A DNA stretch of 22,007 bases from a virus. The notes below the pieces were generated by a model. The model had not been told where the DNA came from, ran no database searches, and saw only the letters and a list, made by a program, of their open reading frames with translations. A program made the translations under genes and the position numbers. Position 1 is the stretch's first letter. Each line of letters starts with the position of its first letter. Where the stretch lies: IMG/VR virus record IMGVR_UViG_3300021512_000012, positions 1 through 22,007 of that record; one strand, written 5' to 3'. Positions 13,572 through 21,385 of the stretch are shown piece after piece.

Positions 13572-13993
13572 CAAATCGCCTGCTTCAGATAATGAACAGC
13601 CTGAAGGAGAGGCTGGAACAAGCCTCTCCTCCCGGCTTCAACTATCGCTGGCAGGGGAGGGTTGATAAAGGTTTCGTTCAGTTACAGAACTGCATGGACT
13701 TTCCACATCTCTACTTGGCTGGGATAGAAGTCGTAGAGTCCGAAGCGGCCGATCAGGCGACTTTCAGTGTTCCCATCGCAATAGAGATCTATGGCTATGT
13801 AAAGGACGAAGAACCTATGGACGCGGTTCTGAAGCTGGTAGCTGATGTGGAGAAAGTCGTCTACTCAGAGCCCGAACTGGGAGGGCTGGTTTGGGGGCTG
13901 AAGATGAATGTTGAGGTAGGAGTAGCGGATCAGTATGGAGTAGCTCTTATAACATTGAGAGCTGTTACCGAATTCACTGTTCAGGAGGGATAA
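13562..13993 (+). CDS. Putative tail terminator/tail completion protein
   Basis: A 143-residue protein located between the gp10-like gene and the tail tube gene, where HK97-like phages encode the tail terminator. The sequence has an N-terminal helix (RLLQIMNSLKERLEQ), beta strands (FSVPIAIEIYGYVKD), a helix (MDAVLKLVADVEKVVYS) and a last strand pair ending TLRAVTEFTVQEG. That order fits the terminator/DUF3168-like alpha-beta fold. Position carries more weight than sequence here. It starts inside the preceding gene and ends two bases before the tube gene start. Confidence 0.6.
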   Translation: MAVANRLLQIMNSLKERLEQASPPGFNYRWQGRVDKGFVQLQNCMDFPHLYLAGIEVVESEAADQATFSVPIAIEIYGYVKDEEPMDAVLKLVADVEKVVYSEPELGGLVWGLKMNVEVGVADQYGVALITLRAVTEFTVQEG

Positions 13994-13995
13994 AA

Positions 13996-15045
13996 ATGTT
14001 TCTGACAGGTAGAGAAATCATTGCAGCCGTCAAGAAAGCGTCCACGTGGAGGGAAGCCGTTACAGTAGGAGAGGGCGACGGGCTTCTGATAACCAGAGAG
14101 GCGTTGGGAGCAAAAGCTCCCGAATTCGTAGCGGACGATAGTTTGGGTCTGTCCGATCCAGTCAGCCTGATGAAGGCAAAGGAGAAGGTCGAGGGAAGCA
14201 TTGAGGGGTATTTGAGATACGAGGGGTTGGATCTTCTTTTTGCTTTAGCTCTGGGATCTTCTTCAGACCCTCAGCAGATTGATAGCAGTTCGGCTTATTC
14301 TCATCTCTATCAGGCGAGCGACTCCATTAAGGGGTTGTTCGCAACGCTGGTTATCAAGAAGTCCCAGACTCCAAAAGGGGTATGGGAGATACCCTCCGCA
14401 AAGATCACGGGCTTTACCATTAGCGGGGAGGTAGGCGAGCTGGCTAAAGTGTCTTTTGATCTTCTGGGTAATAAGATTGAAACTGAGAACCCGGTAAACT
14501 CCGACTCCAGCCTATCCGCCGTGACCTACAAAGGCAAGGGACTGGTATGCCAGGTAAATGAAAAAGCCCGAGTCCGTATGAACAAGACCGAAGACGAGGC
14601 ATTGGACGATGATGACAGGATCTTTCCGTCCTCTTTTGAGATCACTTTCAAGCGTCCATTCAGAGAGAACTACGAGCTCGGCTATACAGATATGAGTGAA
14701 CCGGTTCAGGATGACTTCACAGAAGCTACCATCCGCCTGACTTTTGACAAGTATAATATAGACACTTTCATGAGTGCAATAGAGAGCCAAGAAGCCTATA
14801 AGATGGACTTCCTGTTTGAGGGGCCCCTGATCCCGGGAACTTCTGTGAAGTATCAGCTGAAGATAGAGATTCCAAAGGTTGTCTGGACAAGCGGAAGTGC
14901 AGATGTAGACAGCCCCGGGCTTATCAGCCATGTCGCTGAGGGAAGGATGATCAAACCCGAATCTGCTCCCAGCGGTATGGAGACTTCATCCGTGATAGGC
15001 GTCCAGATAGTGAATACGCTGAGCACAAATCCGCTTAGCGGATGA
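13996..15045 (+). CDS. Major tail tube protein
   Basis: A 349-residue protein, beta-rich, lying between tail terminator and chaperone genes as tube proteins do. N-terminal residues (MFLTGREIIAAVKKASTWRE) are followed by repeated sheets, for example KITGFTISGEVGELAKVSFD (about residues 136-155) and SFEITFKRPFRENYELGY, and a late ATIRLTFDKYN segment. These are typical of phage tail tube proteins that stack into hexameric rings around the tape measure. The start follows CAGGAGGGATAAAA. There is no sheath gene next to it, so the tail should be non-contractile. Confidence 0.75.
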   Translation: MFLTGREIIAAVKKASTWREAVTVGEGDGLLITREALGAKAPEFVADDSLGLSDPVSLMKAKEKVEGSIEGYLRYEGLDLLFALALGSSSDPQQIDSSSAYSHLYQASDSIKGLFATLVIKKSQTPKGVWEIPSAKITGFTISGEVGELAKVSFDLLGNKIETENPVNSDSSLSAVTYKGKGLVCQVNEKARVRMNKTEDEALDDDDRIFPSSFEITFKRPFRENYELGYTDMSEPVQDDFTEATIRLTFDKYNIDTFMSAIESQEAYKMDFLFEGPLIPGTSVKYQLKIEIPKVVWTSGSADVDSPGLISHVAEGRMIKPESAPSGMETSSVIGVQIVNTLSTNPLSG

Positions 15046-15061
15046 TGAAGGAGGGGGAAAG

Positions 15062-15484
15062 ATGATCAAGTTCAAGCTTACTCCTGAGCCTGTATGGGTA
15101 GCCGGGGATCATCCTCAATTTGACGCGACCGAAATAGGCTCTTACCCCAAAGAGGAAAGGAGGAAAGTGCAATTCCTGATCTACCCATTGACTCCTCAGA
15201 TCCTCAGGCGTGCCTTGAAGAATCCTGACGATGACGAGCGAGACGCGGAGATTCTGGATCAGATAGTCCGCGACTGGAAAGGAGTAGTAGATGAGAGTGG
15301 AAAGCCTATTCCTTGCACGAAGCAGAACAAAGTCGCACTTCTGAACGGAGGCTATCCGCTGATGGGCGGGGCTATCGTGAGAATAGCCTCTGAACTGATG
15401 AGCAAGTTTGAGGAATACAAAAGGGAGGAGGAAAAAAACTTGAACAATTCCTCCAGTGGATCAGCAGAAGGATCCGTGACATAA
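15062..15484 (+). CDS. Tail assembly chaperone, short form (G-like)
   Basis: A 140-residue protein just before the tape measure. It begins MIKFKLTPEPVWV and has an acidic helical centre (DDDERDAEILDQIVRDWKGV) and an acidic C-terminus. In lambda and most siphoviruses this place holds gene G, which together with a frameshifted G-T fusion coats the tape measure during tail assembly. Near its end codons GAA-AAA-AAC create an A AAA AAC slippery heptamer at 15433-15439, after which the -1 frame stays open to 15813. The start follows GGAGGGGGAAAG. Normal reading stops at 15484. Confidence 0.75.
   Translation: MIKFKLTPEPVWVAGDHPQFDATEIGSYPKEERRKVQFLIYPLTPQILRRALKNPDDDERDAEILDQIVRDWKGVVDESGKPIPCTKQNKVALLNGGYPLMGGAIVRIASELMSKFEEYKREEEKNLNNSSSGSAEGSVT
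15433..15439 (+). promoter_or_regulatory. Programmed -1 frameshift site (A AAA AAC)
   Basis: The heptamer fits X-XXY-YYZ in the reading frame of the short chaperone, with codons 124-126 reading GAA AAA AAC. A purine-rich Shine-Dalgarno-like AGGGAGGAGG lies directly upstream (15422-15431). A small stem (GGATC 15458-15462 with GATCC 15471-15475) lies about 18 bases downstream, farther than usual. After slippage the ribosome reads CTT GAA CAA and continues without a stop to 15813. Confidence 0.75.
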
Positions 15485-15813
15485 GAAGGGGGGCGGATGT
15501 TTCGTGTGAGAAGTGTCAAGTTTTGCGGAAGATGGGAGCTCGGCGACCCAGCTGTGAGGAGTGTGGAAAGGTTGAACTCTGCGAGAACAATCAGTTCGTC
15601 TGGTATGCCGTCAATGAGTTTCCTCTACTGGAGGCTACTCCGGGAGGCTACCGCATCAACATGGAAATGGTCAGGATCCTTTGCAGGGAGTATTACATTG
15701 AACCGGTTTCTGAATTTGTAAAGAGAGTAAACCTGGTCGGATTCTATCTGACAGGAGCGGGCGATGGCGAAGGAGATAAAGTTCAAGCTAACAGTAGAGG
15801 ATCAAGGAAGTGA
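15439..15813 (+). CDS. Tail assembly chaperone C-terminal part (T-like), made by -1 frameshift
   Basis: Reading from the slippery site in the -1 frame gives 124 residues added to the first 126 of the short form, a fusion of about 250. The extension begins LEQFLQWISRRIRD, then has a Cys-rich patch (CEKC ... CEEC ... C, about 24-52 residues in), then ENNQFVWYAVNEFPLLEATP and a helical end. The first ATG in this frame (15532) lies after CEKC, and the other in-frame start, a TTG at 15523, also lies after it. Separate initiation would therefore lose part of the Cys motif, which favours the frameshift. It overlaps the tape measure start by 50 bases. The end of the extension is basic (KVQANSRGSRK). 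Confidence 0.7.
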   Translation, partial: LEQFLQWISRRIRDIRRGADVSCEKCQVLRKMGARRPSCEECGKVELCENNQFVWYAVNEFPLLEATPGGYRINMEMVRILCREYYIEPVSEFVKRVNLVGFYLTGAGDGEGDKVQANSRGSRK

Positions 15814-18205
15814 AAAGGTAGAGCAGTTTGCAGAAACCTTTGACCATGTAGGGAAGGAAGTCGCTGAAGTTTCTCAGCAATTGAATGCCCTCAATCGCAA
15901 TGTTGCACGGATAGAGGGGAGGCTAAGGAGATTTGAGCGAGCCTTGTCCAAAGTTCGTGAAGTAGTTCTATCACTGAAAGCCGGTATTGGAATGTTGATA
16001 GGAGCGTGGGGGCTGAAGAGGCTTTCAGAAGGGTTTATGGAAGTAGCCAAGACGACGGAGAACTACGAGACGAGGCTGAGAGTCCTGTTGGGAAGCGTTC
16101 ATGAAGCTAACAGGCTATTCCGGGACATGGCTGAGTATGCGAGCCGAGTCCCGTTCCAATACAAAGAAGTGATGGAATCGGCAGTAATGCTCGCCGGAGT
16201 GCTTAAGGGAGGAGTGGAGGAGATAGAGAAGTGGATTCCTCTGATAGGCGACCTCGCTGCAGCAAGCGGACTGTCTATCCGGGAGGCTACGGATCAGTTC
16301 ATCAGAATGTATAGTGCGGGAGCTCAGTCAGCCGACCTGTTCCGCGAGAGGGGAATCCTTGCAATGCTCGGGTTCAAAGCTGGCGTCTCCTACACAGCCG
16401 AAGAGACGCGGAGAATCCTCTGGCGTGAGTGGACTAAGGCAGGTAGTCAATTCCGGGGAGCAACCGATCAGTTAGCCCGGACATGGGAAGGCACTATGAG
16501 CATGCTTGAAGACGCGTGGTTCCAGTTCAGGGATAAGGTAATGCGGTCTGGGGTCTTCCAGTTCCTGAAGATAGGACTTCAGACGCTTCTAAACCGCATC
16601 AACCGCCTCAAGGCCGAAGGGCGACTGGACGAGTGGGCTAAGCAGATGGCTCAAGACATCATTCAGGCTATGGAGGGAATAGCTACCGGAGCGGCTCTGG
16701 TAGGAGACAGCTTCAGGGGATGGATGGAGATTTGGGATCTGCTGAAGATAGGATTTGCCGGGCTGGCTGAGTTTATCGCGGAAGGACTGGAGCGGATAGA
16801 CCGCCTTACGGAGCAAGTCCCTCTGCTCGGCTGGCTCAATCGCGAATTGGGTGAGGCCGATCGTCGCCTGATAGAACTGCTGGATCGTTGGGAGCTGGAG
16901 TTGAACCGGAGAGGAAAATCAACTTGGGCTTACGCGGTTCATCTGTTGAGAGAATTCTTTCAGCTGGACGAAGAGCTGTTCTCCCGGTCTACAGAGACAG
17001 CGGAGGAGCTTCGTCAGTTTGCTCAAAAGACTTCCGAAGAAGCCCGGAAGCACTTAGCATCTCTGGCAGAGAAACCACTGAACAAAGACCGCATTAAGGA
17101 GTTTTTCTCAGAAGTCCGAAAGCAGATAGCCGAGCAACAAGAGTCCGTCAATGAAACGGTCAAGTCTCTTAGACGGCGAGTCCAAGAGGTCAAACAGTTG
17201 ACTGAGGAGGAGTTGGAAGCTTACTTGTCTATGTATGAGACATTAAGGGAGTTCGGCTACTCAGACTTCCGCTACCAAGTTCAACTGATAGAAAGGCGAA
17301 AGCAGAAGTTCATAGACATCACACACGATTCTGTCACTGCAGAGAGATGGGCTTCTCTGGAGAAGAGGAAAGCGTGGGAGGAGGATCGCCTCAGGTTCGG
17401 GACATTTGCAGAAGGCGTAAGGATTGCTTATGAGAGGATGAAGAGGGAAGCACGAAGCTTTGCTGAGATTGCCTATGAGTCTTTCCGGGATTTTGTAGAA
17501 GAGTCTCGGTCTCTGTTATCAGACTTGTTCTATGATACCTTTACGGGGCAACTTCGCAGTCTGAGAAGCTACTGGACTGAGTTCTGGAACAGCATGGTAA
17601 GAATCTTCAGCGAGCGATTGGCTGAAATCACGGTAGACTGGATCCTGGGAATCAGAAAAATGGAAACAGGAAGGGCGGCCGCTACTGCAGCCAAGACCGC
17701 TCTCGCAGGAAGCCCTCTGCTGGGGCTGGCAGGAGTAGGACTGGGAGGGTTGCTAACCGCTCCTACCGTAAAGGAAGCGAGCTGGCTCTTCAAGGCATTA
17801 AGCAAGATCCCGGGAGTCCGGGTTATGCCTCTCCCGAAGGGAGGCGTCACTCTGGGAGTAGGCGGAGCTCCGCTCGGTAAGATCCTGTCCGGGGCTGGGC
17901 TGGCTCTTGCGGGAGGGATGCTCTTGGGACAGATTCTACCGTTTCAGGAAGGCGGTATCGTAGTCAAGCCTACTCTGGGGATGCTCGCTGAGAGGAATCC
18001 CGAAGCTGTAATTCCGCTCAAGGGCGGAAAGATTCCTATTCAGATAGAACAGAAGCCGGAGCCGACCCCGGTTCAGCTGAACATAACCAATGTTGTAGAC
18101 CCATCACTGTTCAGAGACTTCCTCGCCTCTCCTCAGGGGGAGGATGCTATATTGAACATCATAGCTCGTAACAACTACAAGATACGCAAGATGATTGCGA
18201 GGTAG
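15764..18205 (+). CDS. Tail tape measure protein
   Basis: An 813-residue protein that sets tail length. An N-terminal coiled-coil (about 1-75) precedes the conserved TP901-type region: NYETRLRVLLGSVHEANRLF, MAEYASRVPFQYKEVMESAV and LSIREATDQFIRMY (about residues 98-185). The centre is long helix. Hydrophobic Gly/Ala/Leu stretches lie at about 640-665 and 705-725 (GAGLALAGGMLLGQILPF), as expected of a protein that may insert into membrane during DNA entry. The typical C-terminal FQEGGIV ... AERNPEAVIPLKGG motif is present. At about 1.5 angstrom per residue the tail would be near 120 nm. The start at 15764 follows AGGAGCGGG. Confidence 0.9.
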   Translation: MAKEIKFKLTVEDQGSEKVEQFAETFDHVGKEVAEVSQQLNALNRNVARIEGRLRRFERALSKVREVVLSLKAGIGMLIGAWGLKRLSEGFMEVAKTTENYETRLRVLLGSVHEANRLFRDMAEYASRVPFQYKEVMESAVMLAGVLKGGVEEIEKWIPLIGDLAAASGLSIREATDQFIRMYSAGAQSADLFRERGILAMLGFKAGVSYTAEETRRILWREWTKAGSQFRGATDQLARTWEGTMSMLEDAWFQFRDKVMRSGVFQFLKIGLQTLLNRINRLKAEGRLDEWAKQMAQDIIQAMEGIATGAALVGDSFRGWMEIWDLLKIGFAGLAEFIAEGLERIDRLTEQVPLLGWLNRELGEADRRLIELLDRWELELNRRGKSTWAYAVHLLREFFQLDEELFSRSTETAEELRQFAQKTSEEARKHLASLAEKPLNKDRIKEFFSEVRKQIAEQQESVNETVKSLRRRVQEVKQLTEEELEAYLSMYETLREFGYSDFRYQVQLIERRKQKFIDITHDSVTAERWASLEKRKAWEEDRLRFGTFAEGVRIAYERMKREARSFAEIAYESFRDFVEESRSLLSDLFYDTFTGQLRSLRSYWTEFWNSMVRIFSERLAEITVDWILGIRKMETGRAAATAAKTALAGSPLLGLAGVGLGGLLTAPTVKEASWLFKALSKIPGVRVMPLPKGGVTLGVGGAPLGKILSGAGLALAGGMLLGQILPFQEGGIVVKPTLGMLAERNPEAVIPLKGGKIPIQIEQKPEPTPVQLNITNVVDPSLFRDFLASPQGEDAILNIIARNNYKIRKMIAR

Positions 18206-18209
18206 AGCC

Positions 18210-19283
18210 ATGTATTCAGGAAAGCTTCATTTTTCTGGAGACTATGTTCTCAGAGATTTGTGGACGCATCTGATCCGCTTCGTAGTAGATGCAGGATGGA
18301 CGATTCATCGCGTCTTGCCTAAAGAGGAAGGCGTATCGTCTTATGACATTTCTCATGACATCGTGGTAGAGGAGCTGGATACATGGATAGATCTTCCTTC
18401 TGCAGACGCCTATGAAGAGTCCTTCACTCCAACACTGCAGGAAGGCGTAGACTACGAAATAAACAGACCTCTGGGAAGAGTAAGGTTTCTATCAGGCGGA
18501 TCTGTAACAGCAGGGCAGACCGTCCACATAGACTACCAATGGAAGAGAGAAGGAGTGATCCTGTTCTCCCCGGGCTACAGTGGAGAGGAACAGATCTATG
18601 TAGGGCTAAGACCCTTCATTGACACAGACGGCGTTCATGGACGGATAGAGCTAAAGGCTTATCTGGGATTTCAGGAGGAAATGGAATTTGAAGACACAAC
18701 GCTGGGAGAGCCTCTGAACAAGTATTCTCTGGAGCTGTGGAGCGGAGAGACGGATCTGTGGATATTCGTAAGCCCGCAAAGAATCATCGGAGTAGATCAC
18801 ATTCAGGGCTACTACGGTTGCTTCTATCTGGGGTTGTTGAATAGGCTATGCTTACCTCATGAGTATCCTTATCCGCTCTGCATTATATCCAGCGACTGTA
18901 AGGACTACGACTACGCCTCTACCAGTGATCATAGGAGATTCTTCCCTGATGCACATAATGTTTGCTTTGTAACTCCGGACAATAGATGGAACGCTTACTT
19001 GAGTCATGAGTGGAACAGTCCTTTCCATTTTCTTCCGCTTCAAGCCGATACGGGATATCTGGAGCAGATTCACTATCCCGAGTCTGCCAAGAGGGCTTTG
19101 CTCCCGGTCTACCTGTGGTGGCATGAGGAGGAAATCCTGGGAGAGCTGGAAGGCGTCTACCTTGCACCCGGAGCGATTTCATCCTCCGAAAGCGAAATAA
19201 CAGCGGGAGACGATACTTACATATGCTTTGAGAATGTTTTCAGACATGAGTGGAAAGACTTTATGGCTATTCTGGAAGCGTAG
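18210..19283 (+). CDS. Putative distal tail protein (YPYPL-type), first of two similar genes
   Basis: A 357-residue protein following the tape measure. I chose ATG 18210 over an in-frame TTG at 18195, which lies before the upstream stop. GAGG lies about nine bases ahead. The N-terminus (VLRDLWTHLIRFVVDAGWTI) is helical. Later comes a beta-rich section with GLRPFIDTDGVHGRIELKAY, TDLWIFVSPQRIIGVDHIQG, and FYLGLLNRLCLPHEYPYPL (about residues 210-232). I have seen the last pattern in uncharacterised phage tail proteins. Position after the tape measure suggests distal tail or baseplate. The organisation resembles the next gene. No enzymatic motif is seen. Confidence 0.55.
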   Translation: MYSGKLHFSGDYVLRDLWTHLIRFVVDAGWTIHRVLPKEEGVSSYDISHDIVVEELDTWIDLPSADAYEESFTPTLQEGVDYEINRPLGRVRFLSGGSVTAGQTVHIDYQWKREGVILFSPGYSGEEQIYVGLRPFIDTDGVHGRIELKAYLGFQEEMEFEDTTLGEPLNKYSLELWSGETDLWIFVSPQRIIGVDHIQGYYGCFYLGLLNRLCLPHEYPYPLCIISSDCKDYDYASTSDHRRFFPDAHNVCFVTPDNRWNAYLSHEWNSPFHFLPLQADTGYLEQIHYPESAKRALLPVYLWWHEEEILGELEGVYLAPGAISSSESEITAGDDTYICFENVFRHEWKDFMAILEA

Positions 19284-19294
19284 GAGGGCAAGAT

Positions 19295-20335
19295 ATGGCT
19301 CTGCCATGTAATTACTATGTCTTTGAGAATGTGAATGATGTAGAAAGCTTCCTTACAAATCTCAAAGACTGTGCTTCAGACAACGGCTGGACGATAGACA
19401 AGGACGATATTAGCAACTCCGGAGAGCTGTATCTCCATTCCAATCATCTGGGCAGAAACCTCTACTACAGCATGAAGGGGCATTTAAAGACGATAGGGGA
19501 CTGTTCCTTCTACAGGTTATCGCTGTATGCAAATCGGGGATTTGATGAGACAAAGGCGGTAAACGAGCAACCGGGTCAGTGGAATCCACTACCGGGAGAC
19601 TCTTCGGGATCGAACGGCGAGTTCAAACTATTCTTCCCTATGAGGAAGCAATATGTCCTCGCCAACGAACAAGCTCTGTTCGTCTTCTACGACTGCTACA
19701 AATCCGAAGCGATAGCCCCGACGGGACTGGATTGGACTTCCGACATATTCCCGGATCGCTTGATCTTGGGAATGGGAATAGGAGGAATAGATCTCTACAA
19801 TGAGTCTGACACTGAAGGGAATTTTCTTTTCTTCGACTTCATTGAGATCCGGGACGAGTGGGGAAACCAGATCATTCCATGGATGGAATCAGGGTCTCTC
19901 GGGAGCAGACGCGAAGAACAGTTTTGTCTCCTTTACGGCGGGGAGAACGCTGTAACGAGGGACAAATTTGGACTCTCAGTCGGATGGCAAATAGTATACC
20001 AGATGGACTGGAATCCCAACTATATAACTCACTTGAAGCCTTGCGATTCTCACTGGTGCATTTGGGGAAAGCACGGATTCAGATACGGTTGGGCTGTCGT
20101 TGTAAACCAGTCATATCTTAGGCTTAGCTTGATAAAGCCAATTGTCTCAATATACGAAACTGATGAAACCAATGAATACTTCTATCCCATCGGGGAGATG
20201 CCTTACTATGCTTGCAAAGGATATCCGTATACCAAAGCCGGAGACATTATGCAGTTTGGAACGAGGAAATTTGTAGCTTTTCCGTTGCTAAACTACACTG
20301 AAGAGGCTATCGCGATAGCAGTGGAGGTTCAATGA
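19295..20335 (+). CDS. Putative distal tail protein, second of two similar genes
   Basis: A 346-residue protein starting at ATG 19295 after TAGGAGGGCAAG; an earlier in-frame ATG at 19250 lies inside the previous gene. It opens with MALPCNYYVFENVNDVESFL and DCASDNGWTIDKDD, paralleling the DxGWTI segment of its upstream neighbour, then KGHLKTIGDCSFYRLSLYANRGF (given here in part), which parallels that protein's GRIELKAYLGF stretch. It is aromatic-rich and beta-rich. Distant duplication of the upstream gene is likely but not proven. A distal tail or receptor-contact role fits the position. The stop overlaps the next start (ATGATGA). Confidence 0.55.
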   Translation: MALPCNYYVFENVNDVESFLTNLKDCASDNGWTIDKDDISNSGELYLHSNHLGRNLYYSMKGHLKTIGDCSFYRLSLYANRGFDETKAVNEQPGQWNPLPGDSSGSNGEFKLFFPMRKQYVLANEQALFVFYDCYKSEAIAPTGLDWTSDIFPDRLILGMGIGGIDLYNESDTEGNFLFFDFIEIRDEWGNQIIPWMESGSLGSRREEQFCLLYGGENAVTRDKFGLSVGWQIVYQMDWNPNYITHLKPCDSHWCIWGKHGFRYGWAVVVNQSYLRLSLIKPIVSIYETDETNEYFYPIGEMPYYACKGYPYTKAGDIMQFGTRKFVAFPLLNYTEEAIAIAVEVQ

Positions 20336-21384
20336 TGACTGAGGGAGTAGTTCCCGAACCTGCGGCCTATCCCCAGCCCGGCTTCTTCTACCGCCAACTG
20401 AGTTGGGGAGTGTTCGGCAAAGCGAGCGTCGGAGTAGCCGGAAGAGGAGGAAGCCTTACGCTGGGAAGTAAGACTCATTCAGCCCTTTCCCTGTTGGGAG
20501 TTCATGCTTCCGATCTGCAGGACATAATCTATGGAAACCTCTGGGTAGTTCCTCCCGCATTGAACTTAGGCTTCGTTTATAAAACAATGTCTTTTGACCT
20601 CTACCTGTGGAATTCTCATTTTGACCAGACTCTTACTCTTCAAGACATCTCCTACCTTCGCATAGACGGAGTAGAAGTTTCCTTTGGGACTCTCCCAATG
20701 AACCTTCTGCCCCTGAAAGAGGCTCAAGGAGTGATTCAAGTCTCTCTGCAAGGAAAGCCTATTCTGGACGGAGCAGTGGAATTCAACACAGACCTGATAA
20801 AAGTTCAGCTGACGGTAACAGGTAGCCGAGTCTTACCGGCGAAGTTTGTAATCCACAGCCAAAAAACCAAAATCTCCTACTTCCGTCAGATAGTCAAAGC
20901 CGTAACGCAAAAGTTCCAAGAGTGCCGAAGAGAACTGGACGACGGGATCAAGCGAAAGCTGGAGTTCTCCCTGATTCTCACAGACCCGTCTTTGCAAGGC
21001 TTAACGGAAAGCCTCGCTGGGTTCGGACAGGACAAAGTCTTTGGAGTCGCGGTTGTAATGGAGAGGCTTACTCCAGTGGGAGCAGGAAACTTGCAAGGCT
21101 ATACCTCCATAACCGTCAAGGAAGATCTGAATCAGTTCTTCAACGCTCCCAGAGCAGAATTCGTTGGCGTTTATAATGCTCGGACTGAGGAGTTCGAGAT
21201 AGGGCGAGTAGTTTCGGTAGACACTTCTGCGAATACTTTCAATCTGGAAGACCCCATCTCCGGGAACTTCCCGGCGGATTGCAGTTTTGTCTATCCAGTA
21301 GTCCTATGTTGGCTGGAAGAGTCTGAAATAAGATTCAGATCGCTGAACCGGGCAGATTGCTGGATGCTCTTCAGGGAGGTATGA
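20332..21384 (+). CDS. Putative distal tail/baseplate protein
   Basis: A 350-residue protein starting at an ATGATGA overlap with the previous gene. The N-terminus is rich in Pro, Gly and aromatic residues (PEPAAYPQPGFFYRQLSWG). Beta strands dominate, with a charged helix (QIVKAVTQKFQECRRELDDG) near residue 195 and a C-terminal segment FVGVYNARTEEFEIGRVVSV and NRADCWMLFREV. No family is recognised with confidence. Its place downstream of the tape measure and before another tail gene supports a distal tail structural role. AGGGAGG near its end is the ribosome site for the next gene. Confidence 0.5.
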   Translation: MMTEGVVPEPAAYPQPGFFYRQLSWGVFGKASVGVAGRGGSLTLGSKTHSALSLLGVHASDLQDIIYGNLWVVPPALNLGFVYKTMSFDLYLWNSHFDQTLTLQDISYLRIDGVEVSFGTLPMNLLPLKEAQGVIQVSLQGKPILDGAVEFNTDLIKVQLTVTGSRVLPAKFVIHSQKTKISYFRQIVKAVTQKFQECRRELDDGIKRKLEFSLILTDPSLQGLTESLAGFGQDKVFGVAVVMERLTPVGAGNLQGYTSITVKEDLNQFFNAPRAEFVGVYNARTEEFEIGRVVSVDTSANTFNLEDPISGNFPADCSFVYPVVLCWLEESEIRFRSLNRADCWMLFREV

Positions 21385-21385
21385 A

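Noticed and set aside
14744-14758. TTGACA and TATAAT inside the tail tube gene
   Set aside because: The two boxes are only a few bases apart, so they cannot serve as a -35/-10 pair, and they lie in conserved coding sequence.
15497-15721. ATG-started frame with a good ribosome site after the short chaperone gene
   Set aside because: The -1 frame over the same bases has paired Cys motifs and is continuous with the slippery site; this product (MFRVRSVKFCGRWEL and on) looks like an out-of-frame shadow.
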